Of a stretch of DNA of 64,000 nucleotides, positions 25,025-34,900 are shown piece after piece (the stretch's first letter is position 1; each line of letters begins with the position of its first letter). This DNA is from Luteimicrobium subarcticum (GTDB lineage: Bacteria; Actinomycetota; Actinomycetes; Actinomycetales; Cellulomonadaceae): positions 356,572 to 420,571 of the forward strand of contig NZ_PGTZ01000008.1 in assembly GCF_002798015.1 (NCBI RefSeq). The letters run 5' to 3'. The notes beneath the pieces are model-generated. The model was not told where the DNA came from, made no database searches, and saw only the letters and a program-made list of their open reading frames with translations. The translations under genes and the position numbers were made by a program.

Positions 25025-26745
25025 GAGAGTGGCAAATGGTTGTAGGGACTCGACTTGGCGAGTGTTTGGCCGGTTATCGGGTGCACGGACTGTCCCGCCT
25101 TGTTCATGTAGACGACGTAGCCACGCGGGTAGAGGTACCTGCCCTCCGTGACAGGGTCCATTATTCGCACGTGCGTAACTCGTGGATCGATCCCCACTGT
25201 GCCGGTAGGGATCTCGTAGACGAATCCCTTGCCGCTCCTGACCGGAACGCCCGTTGCCCCGTGCGGCAAGAACAACGGTGTCCCGTCGGGACCGGCCACC
25301 GAACTGACGGCGCACTTGCTGTTGTGGACAAGGACAGTGTGGCTGCCGGCGAGGACGTAGTAGTTGTGCTGGGAGCTCACGCATATGTTGTAGACCGTCT
25401 CGATTCGACGCTCGATGTTGACGGCGTCGAGTCGGACCGTGCCGGCTTGCAGGTCGCCCGCGGCGGTGACGAGGTGGTCGCCGGGGGTGAGGTCGCGCGC
25501 GTGGATCCAGCCGAGGCCGGCGACCATGAAGGGGTGTTCGTCGGTGGTGGTGACGACGTGCCCGGCGATGCTCAGGTGGTAGAGGGTCGTGGTGGTGCGG
25601 ACGAAGGTTTCTTCGATGGTCTCGATGACGTCGAGACCCGCGGTGAGGTCGTGGGTGATGACCTTGTCACCGGGGCGCAGGGTCTCGATCGGCTTGTCAC
25701 CGTCGGGGGTGCGCACGAGGGTCCCGGCGGTGAAGCAGGTCCCGAACCCGACCTTGCACGCGGCCTTCCTCCCGAAGCCATCGAGGGAGTTCTTGATCCC
25801 GCCCTTGCCCAGTCCCTTCAACCCGGCGAGTGATTCCCGTGCCCCGGTCTTCAGGGCGACCTTGGAGATCCCGGTCGCGGCCTTCGCTGCGGCACCCAGG
25901 CCGATCACGCTCAGTGCGGCGCCGGCGATCGCGATCCCGGCATCGAGCCAGGACCGTTCCCCGGTCGCCGCGAGGGCGATGTTCGCTAGAGCGCTGACTA
26001 TCGCGGCCACCGCAGCCACGACCAACAACACTCCGGCGAGCGCGGTCCCGACGACGGGGATGAACGCGACCACGATCGCCAGGATCCCCGCGATGGTCGA
26101 GATGACGTCGGCGATGTCCGCGATGGCGGCGACGACCTTGGACCCCCAGTCGTCCCACCACGAGTCGTTCAGATCATCGTGTGCCGCGATGTCGGTGATC
26201 TGGGAGATGGCGTTGTCCGCAGCCCGGTCCCGGTCCGACACCGCGGTGTCGATGTCACCCTTCGCGGCGTTCACCACACCATGGGCCGCAGTGACCTGGT
26301 CACCCGCCGCATCAGCCTTGTGCTGGTAGACCGTCTTCTCGTGCGGATCCTGGGCGTCGTCCGCGAGCTGCTGCCAGCGTGACTTGGTCCCGGTCGCGTC
26401 CGCCGACTCGTCCAGGGCGGCGATCGCCTTGTTCAGTGCCGCGAGCGTGTCCGACTGGACCCGGTCGAGCACCCCCGCATACGTGACCAACGCGTTCCCT
26501 GCGGCCTCGTACCGCCCGTGCGCCTGACGGATGTCCGCGATGACGTCTTCCTTGCGGTCCATCACCGCATCCACGGCCGCCGACACCGTCCCGTCCACCG
26601 ACAACCGGTCCAACGCCGACGCCGCATCATCGATCGCGGACGCGACGTCCAGGTAGTCCCGACCACCCGCCAGCACCAGCACCGGTTCACCCGGCGTCGG
26701 ATCGATATCCAGACCCACCGGCGACCAGTCCACCGGACGACTCAC
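25021..26745 (-). CDS. Polymorphic toxin B: T7SS-type signal region, Hint domain, distinct tip
   Basis: This 574-residue toxin is a close paralogue of the protein at 15158-17002 across residues 1-475 (signal region, hydrophobic middle, Hint domain from 'CFTAGTLVRTPDG' to 'VLVHN'). The 99-residue tip is unrelated: it contains 'GFVYEIPTGTVGIDPRVTHV', 'RIMDPVTEGRYLYPRGYVVY' and ends 'SPYNHLPLS'. I have the impression that tips of this kind recur at the ends of other actinobacterial toxins, but I cannot name its activity. GTG start with GGGGG seven bases upstream. The stop overlaps the immunity start. Release of the tip by Hint self-cleavage is the expected mechanism for this architecture. Confidence 0.8.
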   Translation of the reverse strand: MSRPVDWSPVGLDIDPTPGEPVLVLAGGRDYLDVASAIDDAASALDRLSVDGTVSAAVDAVMDRKEDVIADIRQAHGRYEAAGNALVTYAGVLDRVQSDTLAALNKAIAALDESADATGTKSRWQQLADDAQDPHEKTVYQHKADAAGDQVTAAHGVVNAAKGDIDTAVSDRDRAADNAISQITDIAAHDDLNDSWWDDWGSKVVAAIADIADVISTIAGILAIVVAFIPVVGTALAGVLLVVAAVAAIVSALANIALAATGERSWLDAGIAIAGAALSVIGLGAAAKAATGISKVALKTGARESLAGLKGLGKGGIKNSLDGFGRKAACKVGFGTCFTAGTLVRTPDGDKPIETLRPGDKVITHDLTAGLDVIETIEETFVRTTTTLYHLSIAGHVVTTTDEHPFMVAGLGWIHARDLTPGDHLVTAAGDLQAGTVRLDAVNIERRIETVYNICVSSQHNYYVLAGSHTVLVHNSKCAVSSVAGPDGTPLFLPHGATGVPVRSGKGFVYEIPTGTVGIDPRVTHVRIMDPVTEGRYLYPRGYVVYMNKAGQSVHPITGQTLAKSSPYNHLPLS

Positions 26746-26834
26746 GTGCGAACCCCCTGACAGGGACGCCCCTCGCCCCGCGGGAAGACTACCCAGACCT
26801 GCCGGCCACCGGGACGTGGATCACCGATCTGTGG

Positions 26835-27330
26835 ATGGCTGCCGCGTCCGCGGACCGCGTTCAAGGCGATGCGATGACCCTGGGGACGTACGGTGAGCCC
26901 GTGGCCTCTCAGATCGCGTGGCTCGACGCGGACGCCGCCGATCAGGCGCGCATGCGCGAGATCATCAGGCTCTTCACGGATCGCGACAGCCGCGACGAGC
27001 TCGGGTTGGGTCAGGTCCGAGACGTCGTCTCCGAGGGGCTCTTCCCGGGGACGTCGGTGCTCTTGACCCGGGCGCGCTACCTGCTGTTCGTGCCGTGGTG
27101 CTTCCAGCTCGCTGCGGGCAAGCCCGAGCCACACGCCGCAGCGGAGAAGAACGAGCGCACGCTGATCTCGACCCGCTGAGCATCCGGTCACGACGACCTG
27201 GCAGGGTTGCGGGGCGCGGAGCCGGGCAGGCGCTCCACACGTTGCCCTCGACGATCTTCTGGGGGACTCAGCGACGCTGGGGCATCGTCGGGGATGAGCA
27301 CGTCTGGAAGGGTGAGGCGTTGCGGCCGAT
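26835..27330 (+). pseudogene. DUF6361-family gene remnant
   Basis: The first frame encodes about 110 residues typical of the DUF6361 N-terminus ('ASQIAWLDADAADQARMREI', 'DELGLGQVRDVVSEGLFPGT', 'ARYLLFVPWCFQLAAGK') and stops at 27179. After the stop the same frame gives 'GHDDLAGLRGAEPG', and another frame then gives 'LPSTIFWGTQRRWGIV', both expected further along the same family. Several frameshifts and deletions have destroyed the gene, which would normally exceed 400 residues. It lies at the left edge of the defence island. Confidence 0.6.
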
Positions 27331-27471
27331 CGCTCACGGGCGCTGGCGGGTACGAGGGACTGTGTCAGGCGTCGGGGCGGTCGAAGGGGTGCTGCTCGCG
27401 GGCGGCCATTTTGTGCTGCTGCTCCCGCGCCGGGACGTGGCATTTTCGCCAGGTTCTGAGAGGGTGACGAC

Positions 27472-29730
27472 ATGACACAGCCGTCGGCGGAGAGCCGCCT
27501 GCCGGAATCCTCGCTGACGTCCGCAGAAGCGGCACGGCCCTTCCTCGACCACCTCTACGGTGACCAGCTCTCGGTAATCGAACCCTCGCGCAGGATCTGG
27601 ACGGCGGAAGTGGCCGAGGAAGTGCGGCATCGCATCGAGGACGCGCCCGACGAGGGCCCGGAGTCGACGTGGGTGAAGTTGGGCAACCAAATGGCCGGTG
27701 CCTCGCGCGAGGCGATCCTCCTGGTCGCGGAGATGACGTACCTGCGTGAGCTTCCTCTGGTGCACGAGCAGGTGCTGCCGTCAACGAAGCGTGAGCACGT
27801 CCACGACATCTTGTCCTGGAGCGAGAACCCGCCCTCGATCCCGCCGTCGATGGAGCGGGGGTTCGAGGCTCCCGGGGAGTGGCACGGCGGGATGGGGTAC
27901 CTGCAGTACCTCTGGGCGCACCTCGTGTGGCTGGCGAAGTTCGTCAAGGTGTGGAGTGCCCTCACGCCGACCGAGCAGGAGGCCGCGCGTCGGGATCCGT
28001 GGGCGCTTCACGGGGTCGCGGACACGGTCAAGAGAGACATTCCGAGTATCAGGGCCTGCTTGCTCTACCTGACGTTCCCCGATATCTACTTGCCGTCGGT
28101 CAGCGCCCGGCACAAGCGACAGATCCGTGATGCCTTTGCCCACGAGATCCGCGGCGCAACGGGGAACAACGATCTTTCCGTCGACAAGGACCTGTATGAG
28201 ATCCGTCAGGTGCTCGAGCGAGCGAACGGTGGAGCGATCGACTTCTACCTCGAGCCGTTTGCTGAGACTTGGAGGCATAGAAGGAAGGTTGATGAGCGAG
28301 CGTGGGCCGTTCGACAGAGGCCGGGAGGGCACGAGCTTGAAACCTGGTTGGCCGAGGGATTCGTGTCGCTTGAGGCGGCGCACCTGACGCGTCTGGGCGA
28401 CGACGCCACGAAGGCCCAGGTCAGGGATGCAATCGACTCGGGTTACGAGCACGTCGACTACGTGCAACGGATCGGTCTCACCGAGGACTACTTCGCCTTC
28501 CTCACACGCATGAAGCACGACGACCTGGTCGTCGCGCGCCGCGACGACCAGGTCTGGCTCGGCCGCATCAGTGGACCGCCGGAGTACACCGATGACGAGC
28601 CGCGCCTGCGTCGCGCCGTGGAGTGGCAAGGCAACCCCGTCGACGCCGCCGCTCTCCCGCCCGCAGCGTCGAGCCTCCTGGCCACGCCGTCCCGGAACGT
28701 CATCGACCTGACCGACTCCCACGACGCGCTGGAGCAGCTTCTCGTCGACGAGGACGGGGGTGACCTTGAGGGAGCTGGCGAGCCTGCTATCGACGGCGCG
28801 CAGACTGGACCGCAGCGTCTCCGACGCGGCGACGACGCGCTCGCCCGAGCGCTCTTCACCGGGGCAGCCTGGATCGACGATTACATCGCACTGCTGGAGT
28901 CGCGGCGGCAGGTCATCGTGCACGGGCCGCCCGGGACGGGCAAGACGTTCGTGGCCCGGAAGATCGCACGGCACGTGGCAGGCGACGACCAGGTGCAGCT
29001 CGTGCAGTTCCACCCGTCGTACGCCTACGAGGACTTTTTCGAGGGGTTCCGACCGCGCGCGCAGCCGGACGGAAGCCTGACGTTCGACAAGGTCCCGGGA
29101 CCGCTGCGGCGGATCGCTGCCGACGCCGCGTCCAATCCTGGCATTCCCTACGTCTTGATCATCGACGAGATCAATCGGGGGAACCTCGCGAAGGTGTTTG
29201 GGGAGCTGTACTTCCTGCTCGAGTACCGGGACGAGAACGTCACTCTGCAGTACTCGCCGGAGACGCCCTTCACGTTGCCCAAGAACCTCTTCATCATCGG
29301 GACGATGAACACCGCCGACCGGTCGATCGCGATGGTCGACGCTGCGATCCGACGTCGCTTCTCCTTCATCGAGATGCACCCGGACGTCGAGCCGGTCCGA
29401 GGCTTGCTGACGCGCTGGCTCGAAGCGACGGGTCAGGGGGACTTCCGCGCAGACCTGCTGGCGGCCCTCAACGCTGAGATCGGGGAGGAAGACCGCGAGT
29501 TCAAGATCGGTCCGTCGTACCTGATGCGGGATCAAGCAGCCACGCACGGCGGCTTGGAGCAGGTATGGCGGCACGACATCCTGCCTCTGCTCGAGGAGCA
29601 CTACTACGGGCGCCTGACTCGCGCGCAGGTGATGGGGCAGTTCTCCCTGGATGCGCTCAAGCGCCGGATCACACAGTCGGAGCTGGCGACGGCAGGGTCG
29701 GACGAGGCACCCGAACCCTCGGATCTCTGA
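27472..29730 (+). CDS. mcrB: McrB-like AAA+ GTPase, type IV restriction
   Basis: This 752-residue protein has an N-terminal half (1-450) that would carry DNA recognition and is not assigned. The C-terminal McrB AAA+ domain follows: Walker A 'HGPPGTGKTFVARK' (about residue 483), 'FHPSYAYEDFFEGFRP' (a McrB hallmark), Walker B 'YVLIIDEINRGNLAKVFGEL' (about 558) and sensor 'GTMNTADRSIAMVDAAIRRR' (about 608). McrB rings use GTP to translocate and recruit McrC to cut modified DNA. Its stop overlaps the mcrC start (ATGA). The long novel N-terminus suggests a recognition domain different from E. coli McrB. Confidence 0.9.
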   Translation: MTQPSAESRLPESSLTSAEAARPFLDHLYGDQLSVIEPSRRIWTAEVAEEVRHRIEDAPDEGPESTWVKLGNQMAGASREAILLVAEMTYLRELPLVHEQVLPSTKREHVHDILSWSENPPSIPPSMERGFEAPGEWHGGMGYLQYLWAHLVWLAKFVKVWSALTPTEQEAARRDPWALHGVADTVKRDIPSIRACLLYLTFPDIYLPSVSARHKRQIRDAFAHEIRGATGNNDLSVDKDLYEIRQVLERANGGAIDFYLEPFAETWRHRRKVDERAWAVRQRPGGHELETWLAEGFVSLEAAHLTRLGDDATKAQVRDAIDSGYEHVDYVQRIGLTEDYFAFLTRMKHDDLVVARRDDQVWLGRISGPPEYTDDEPRLRRAVEWQGNPVDAAALPPAASSLLATPSRNVIDLTDSHDALEQLLVDEDGGDLEGAGEPAIDGAQTGPQRLRRGDDALARALFTGAAWIDDYIALLESRRQVIVHGPPGTGKTFVARKIARHVAGDDQVQLVQFHPSYAYEDFFEGFRPRAQPDGSLTFDKVPGPLRRIAADAASNPGIPYVLIIDEINRGNLAKVFGELYFLLEYRDENVTLQYSPETPFTLPKNLFIIGTMNTADRSIAMVDAAIRRRFSFIEMHPDVEPVRGLLTRWLEATGQGDFRADLLAALNAEIGEEDREFKIGPSYLMRDQAATHGGLEQVWRHDILPLLEEHYYGRLTRAQVMGQFSLDALKRRITQSELATAGSDEAPEPSDL

Positions 29731-30953
29731 TGCGCATCGAGATCTCGGAGAACGATACGAACAACCTTTCCCGAGCGATGAGCAGCGATCACGCTGCGGC
29801 GCTCGCGGCGACCGGCCTGATGGACGTGTCTCCCTCCGGCGTCGGGATGTGGCGACTCGCGACCGCCACCAATCGTGTGGGTGCGGTGCGGATAGGCGAC
29901 CTCGACGTGGTCGTGCGTCCAAAGGCGACCTTCGGATCGGTGCTGTTCATGCTGGGTTACGCGCGGGACCCGGGGTTCACCGCCGACGAGGTCGACGGGC
30001 TCGACGCCGATGACGTGTGGCCTGCGGTCGCGGAGACGCTGGTGCGCCTCGCCGAACGCGCCTTAAGACAGGGAGTGCTGCAGGGCTACGTGACACGTGA
30101 GGAATCGCTCGCGGTGCTGCGCGGGCGGATGAGGGCGGCAGACCAGGTGGCACGGCGCCCCGGGATGCTGCTGCCCTTGGAGGTCACCTTCGACGAGTAC
30201 GAGGTCGACATCCCCGAGAACCGGATCGTGCGCGCAGCCCTGCGGCGGATGGCGCTGGTCCCGCGGCTCGACAGACCTCTGCGGGCGCGGCTCGCTCACC
30301 TCGCAGGTCGTCTGGACGGTGCCTCCGACCTCGTACCAGGGGCGCCGCTGCCGCAATGGTCGCCGTCGCGGGCGAACAGCCGGTATCAGCCCGCGCTGCG
30401 GCTCGGGGAGCAGGTGCTCCGCTCTGTCGGACTGTCGACGACCGCAGGCGGAGCATCGGTAGCGGCCTTCGTCGTGGACATGGCCGTGGTCTTCGAGGAC
30501 TTCGTCACGGTGGCCCTGCGTGAGGCGTTCGGTGTTCTCTCGCCTCTTGGCCGCACGGTGGGTCAGTTCGGTGCATGGCTCGACGAGCGGTCCCGAGTAC
30601 GGGCCAGGCCCGATGTCGTCCATACCGTGCGAGGGGTGCCGAGGCTGGTGTTGGACGCGAAGTACAAGCTGGGGTACTCCGACGGTTCGTACCCCACCGC
30701 CGACGTCTACCAGCTCCACGCGTACTGCACTGCGCTGGGCCTGCTCCGGGGATACCTCGTGTACGCAGGTTCACGACGCGTGGGCGCAGCACCCGTGGAG
30801 CACCGTGTGTTGAACACAGAAATCGACGTCGTGCAGTGGCCGTTGGACGTCTCGGTGCCGCCGGCGCAACTCGTGGCACAGGTCGCGGAGCTCGCGGCGG
30901 CGAGCGTGGACGTGACCGCCGCGAGGACGCCGGCCACGGACGCCCCCGGATGA
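29730..30953 (+). CDS. mcrC: McrC-like endonuclease subunit
   Basis: This 407-residue partner of McrB has an N-terminal beta domain, then the McrBC_C nuclease domain with 'RARPDVVHTVRG' and 'LVLDAKYKLGYSDG' (D...DxK, PD-(D/E)XK active site, about residues 294-320) and 'ADVYQLHAYCTALGL'. It cuts DNA when activated by the McrB ring. Its start overlaps the mcrB stop, so the two are coupled. The active site looks complete. Confidence 0.9.
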   Translation: MRIEISENDTNNLSRAMSSDHAAALAATGLMDVSPSGVGMWRLATATNRVGAVRIGDLDVVVRPKATFGSVLFMLGYARDPGFTADEVDGLDADDVWPAVAETLVRLAERALRQGVLQGYVTREESLAVLRGRMRAADQVARRPGMLLPLEVTFDEYEVDIPENRIVRAALRRMALVPRLDRPLRARLAHLAGRLDGASDLVPGAPLPQWSPSRANSRYQPALRLGEQVLRSVGLSTTAGGASVAAFVVDMAVVFEDFVTVALREAFGVLSPLGRTVGQFGAWLDERSRVRARPDVVHTVRGVPRLVLDAKYKLGYSDGSYPTADVYQLHAYCTALGLLRGYLVYAGSRRVGAAPVEHRVLNTEIDVVQWPLDVSVPPAQLVAQVAELAAASVDVTAARTPATDAPG

Positions 30954-30980
30954 CGAGGTGACGAGACACGCCGCGGCGAG

Positions 30981-31769
30981 CTACGACCGGGCGACACAGT
31001 CCTTGCAGGCTGCTTTGGCGGTCAGGCCCTCGATCATCGTCGGGTCGTCGGTGACGACGGTGCTCCCGTTGCACAGGTCGCGCCACGCGCCAGGACGCAG
31101 AACGCGCCCCCACCGGGACCTGTCCGCGTCGCCCTTGTGTGGGCACCCGGGCAGGTGCCCGACGCGGGCCGGAGACACCTCGACGACGGCGTTCACCGGC
31201 GCGGCTGGCCTGGCTGCAGCGATGGCGTCGGCGAGCTCGTGCCACGCCACCGGAACGCCCCCGAGTCGCACGACGGTGGTGAGCTGCATGCTGGACTGTC
31301 CGGTCGCGGCGACGTCGTCGCCGCGGAGGACGTAGAACTGCCACGCGCTGATGTCGAGGCCGTCGTAAGGATCTGCTGACGTTGTGGTGTGCACCGCGAA
31401 CACGTAGACGTCGGCGACGAAGCCAGCTTCCATCGTGGCGGTATCTGCATGCCAGGACTGCTTTCCGGGACGGCCGGGCAGACCACCGAAGCGGATCGAC
31501 GGCTCGGAGCGGCGCTCCCAGGCCTGGCTGTAGCCGCTCGCCTTGACCTCGATCGTCGTGCCGTCCGGGGCTGCGACGTCGTAGGCGTCCCATTCGATCC
31601 GAGGTCCTGTGGCGCGGACGGCTCGGGCGACGAGGTACTCGGCGAGCACGCCACGCGTGGCGTTGGACTGCAGGTCGGACATGGCGTACGACCAGAAGTC
31701 ACGGACCGGCATCCCGATCGGATCGAAGGTCTCGTCGCCAGTCAGCACTGGCCGCGAACTTGTGGGCAC
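30981..31769 (-). CDS. PD-(D/E)XK nuclease-like protein of unknown specificity
   Basis: This protein of about 262 residues has a core that reads 'SNATRGVLAEYLVARAV', then 'RIEWDAYDVAAPDGTTIEVK' and 'YSQAWERR'. The Glu, the Asp and the ExK triplet in that order fit a restriction-endonuclease-like fold. The C-terminal part has 'CPHKGD' and 'ACKDCVA', possible zinc ligands. The start is uncertain: GTG 31769 keeps the 'DPIG.PVRDFW' motif seen in relatives, while ATG 31712 would cut it. It is convergent with mcrC and divergent from a large helicase gene, so it may be a partner of either or a separate nuclease. Confidence 0.6.
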   Translation of the reverse strand: MPTSSRPVLTGDETFDPIGMPVRDFWSYAMSDLQSNATRGVLAEYLVARAVRATGPRIEWDAYDVAAPDGTTIEVKASGYSQAWERRSEPSIRFGGLPGRPGKQSWHADTATMEAGFVADVYVFAVHTTTSADPYDGLDISAWQFYVLRGDDVAATGQSSMQLTTVVRLGGVPVAWHELADAIAAARPAAPVNAVVEVSPARVGHLPGCPHKGDADRSRWGRVLRPGAWRDLCNGSTVVTDDPTMIEGLTAKAACKDCVARS

Positions 31770-31934
31770 GACGGCAATGTACTGCGATCGCTCGCCCGGT
31801 TCGGGGTGCGCCCTGGATTCACATTGCCGATCGGCGACGGTCGCCGTGAGACACGCGGGCGGTGTCCGCTCTGCCGTGGTTTCCTGCGTTCCGAGTGGTC
31901 CTTGTCTTCCTATGGCTGTGGGGAATTTCGAGCG

Positions 31935-34900
31935 ATGAAGAGCAGCGGCACGGTCGTCGAGATCGCGCGGGAGAGGTGGAAGGTCGAGCTGACGACGGCC
32001 CTGGAGCCTCGTTTCCTCACCGACGGGTGGTCCTACGAGTCGACGGTCACGCACAGGTGCCCGCGGTGTCGGGGCGGGCTGCACGCGCTGCGGAAGCCGT
32101 ACACGATGCATGGCCGCACGCAGAAGTACGTGGCGGTCGTGTGCCCGACGTGCGCTGCGGCGTTCACGCTGAAGCAGCTCGGCCTGTCGTCGTTCGCGCA
32201 GCTCCTTGGCGAGCCGTCCGGCACCCCGGCCGCGCCTCCGCGTCCGAGCCCGGTGCCGGACCCGCGTCGTGCACCCCGGGTCGACGCGGGTGGGCATGAA
32301 GTCGTGCGGTATTGGCGCGCGGTTGAGCTCTTCGGCTCGGCTCCCGCGTTGCCGGACCGGCCGGTGGAGCGCCCGAGCGATGTCGAGCGGCAGTACGAGG
32401 TGGCCGGGCTGTCCGCTGCACCGTGGGAGCCGGGCCACCGGCTGCGTCGAACCGGGTGGCACCGCGCGACGCACGAGTGGCGGCACGTCGTGTTCGGCGG
32501 CACCTACCAGGTCGACCGCGTCCACGCCACGCTGGGACGAGTGTTCGAGGACGACGGATACGACGTCGACGAGCGCACCCCCCGTGGCCGGAGCGCACTA
32601 TTCGTCGTGTCGGTGGCCCCCGACGGGCGGCTGCTCCCGAACACCCTCGTCCTGTCGTCCGCGGCGTGGTCTCTGGGGCGCGCGCTCTCCCCAGGACCCA
32701 CGTCACCCACCTGGCTCGACGGCTTCGATGGCGCCCAAGAGATGCTGAGAGACGCGCTCACGCAGCGTCTGGTGGCGGCCGAGGAAGCCGCCGCACTGCT
32801 TGCTTCGATCAGCCGGGGGCTCGCGGGGACCCGGGCGGTCGCGGTCGACGTGGTCGTGCGCTTCGTGGAGCACGTCGCGAAGGTCCTCGGGATCGCGGAT
32901 GCCCTCCTTCCCGTGGGGATGCACGTGCGATCCCGGCTCGTGCGCACCGGACAAGATCCGGAGACCGCGCAACCCGAGCTGCTCAACAGCTTCTACGCTG
33001 ACGACCTCGGAAGGATCTCGGCTGCCCTCGCGACAGGGAGGGTCGGTTCGGCGCTGGTGCGCTACCTGTCTCCGGTGCGCACGGACGAACGTCGGGACGT
33101 TCGTGCGCCGGAGCACCTGGACGCCGTCCTGGATCTGCTCAGTCCCGCACGCGTTCCACGCGGGCGCTGGCCCGAGGACCCGCAGCATCCGCTGACTACC
33201 TCACAGCAGCTGGCGATCAACCACGTCATGCGCGACCTGGCGACCGAGGACGGCGTGTTCGGTGTCAACGGGCCTCCAGGCACCGGCAAGACGACGATGC
33301 TCCGGGACCTGGTGGCGGCGGTCGTCACGGAGCGCGCGAGCGCTCTCGCCGAGCTCCCCACCCCGACGGCGGGGTTCGAGACGTCCACGACGGGTTGGCG
33401 GACCAGCACGCGGGCCGTGAAGTTCGCGGCGCTCGCACCGCGGCTGACTGGGTTCGAGATGCTTGTCGCGTCGCAGAACAACGGTGCTGTGGAGAACGTG
33501 ACGCGCGAGCTGCCGGCGACGTCAGCGCGTCACGCGCGATGGGCGAACTTCGACTACTTCGGTCGTGAGGCGACCCGTGTGCTGGGTGAGCCGGCGTGGG
33601 GCCTCGTCGCGGCGACGCTCGGAAGGAAGTCCAAGCGCGACGAGGTCGTCAAACGGCTCTGGTTCGACGCGGACGACCCGCACGCCGAGCTCGACGGTGA
33701 CGCCAGGTCGGCACGGTGGCTCGCGACCGCGCAGCGGTCTGCCGCACCTGGGCTGTGGCGCACGGCAGTCGAGGCATTCCGCGCCGCAGTCGGACGTGAG
33801 GAGTGGATCCGGGCCGAGCGACAAGAGGTCTGGGAGGCGGTGCGCGGCCTGCCGGAGGCTGAGCGGGCACTCCGTGAGGCCGGGCAGGAGGCTGATCGCG
33901 CCGACGAGAACGCACGCCTGTGCCGCGCGCGTCTCTCGACCGCACAGGCCGCGTTGGCGGAGGCGGGCCCCGCCGCCGACGTCGCACGCAGGCGACGCAG
34001 CGAGCACCGCGCAGTCAAGCCCTCCGTCCTCGAGATCCTCCTCACGCTCGGGCGGACGCTGCGACGCTGGGACTCGGAGGACGTGGACCTCGCTGCGCGA
34101 GAACAGAGCGCGGAGCGGTGTGAGCAGAAGTGCGCGAGCGATCTGAGTGATGCTCGCGACGACCTTGTCCGCGCCGACGAGCGTCGTGAGCGTGCGCAGG
34201 TCACCGGTCGACGCGCCCATGCGGAGGTGGCGCGGATGCGTGCCATCGTCCAGGGGTTCCATGAGTCGTCGGACGTGCAGATTCCTGATGGTGACTGGCA
34301 GCGGACGACGCGCGGACGTGAGCTGGTAGCTCCCTGGCTCGACGAACGCTGGAACGTGGCGCGCACCGACGTGTTCCTCGCCGCCTTGGACCTCCATCGG
34401 GCGTTCATCGCGGCCGGCGGTCCGAAAGTTCGCGCGCTCCTGGGTGCGGCCATGGACGCCGTCAAGGGAACGATTCCGCACGACGCACCGGCCGAGGCGC
34501 TCGCCGCGGCCTGGCAGGGACTCTTCCTCCTGATCCCCGTCGTGTCCACGACGTTCGCCTCCGTCGGACGCATGCTCAGGGACGTCGGCCCGGGGACCTT
34601 CGGATGGTTGCTCGTCGACGAGGCCGGGCAGGCCACCCCGCAACAGGCGGTCGGTGCGATGTGGCGGAGCCGCCGCGTCGTCGCGGTCGGCGACCCCCTG
34701 CAGCTCGAGCCAGTCGTCACCGTGCTCCACAGCACCGACGCCCGACTCCGCACCAGCCTGGGCGTTGACGACGCTTGGGCGGCGGACCGTGAGTCCGTGC
34801 AGACACTCGCAGACCGCGTCACGACGCTGGGCACGACGCTGCGCGGACCGGACGACGCCCCGCTGTGGGTGGGTTCTCCGCTGCGGGTGCACCGCCGTTG

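Noticed and set aside
27781..29922. A 713-codon minus-strand open frame
   Set aside because: It is antisense to mcrB. Composition is typical of a GC-driven shadow frame.
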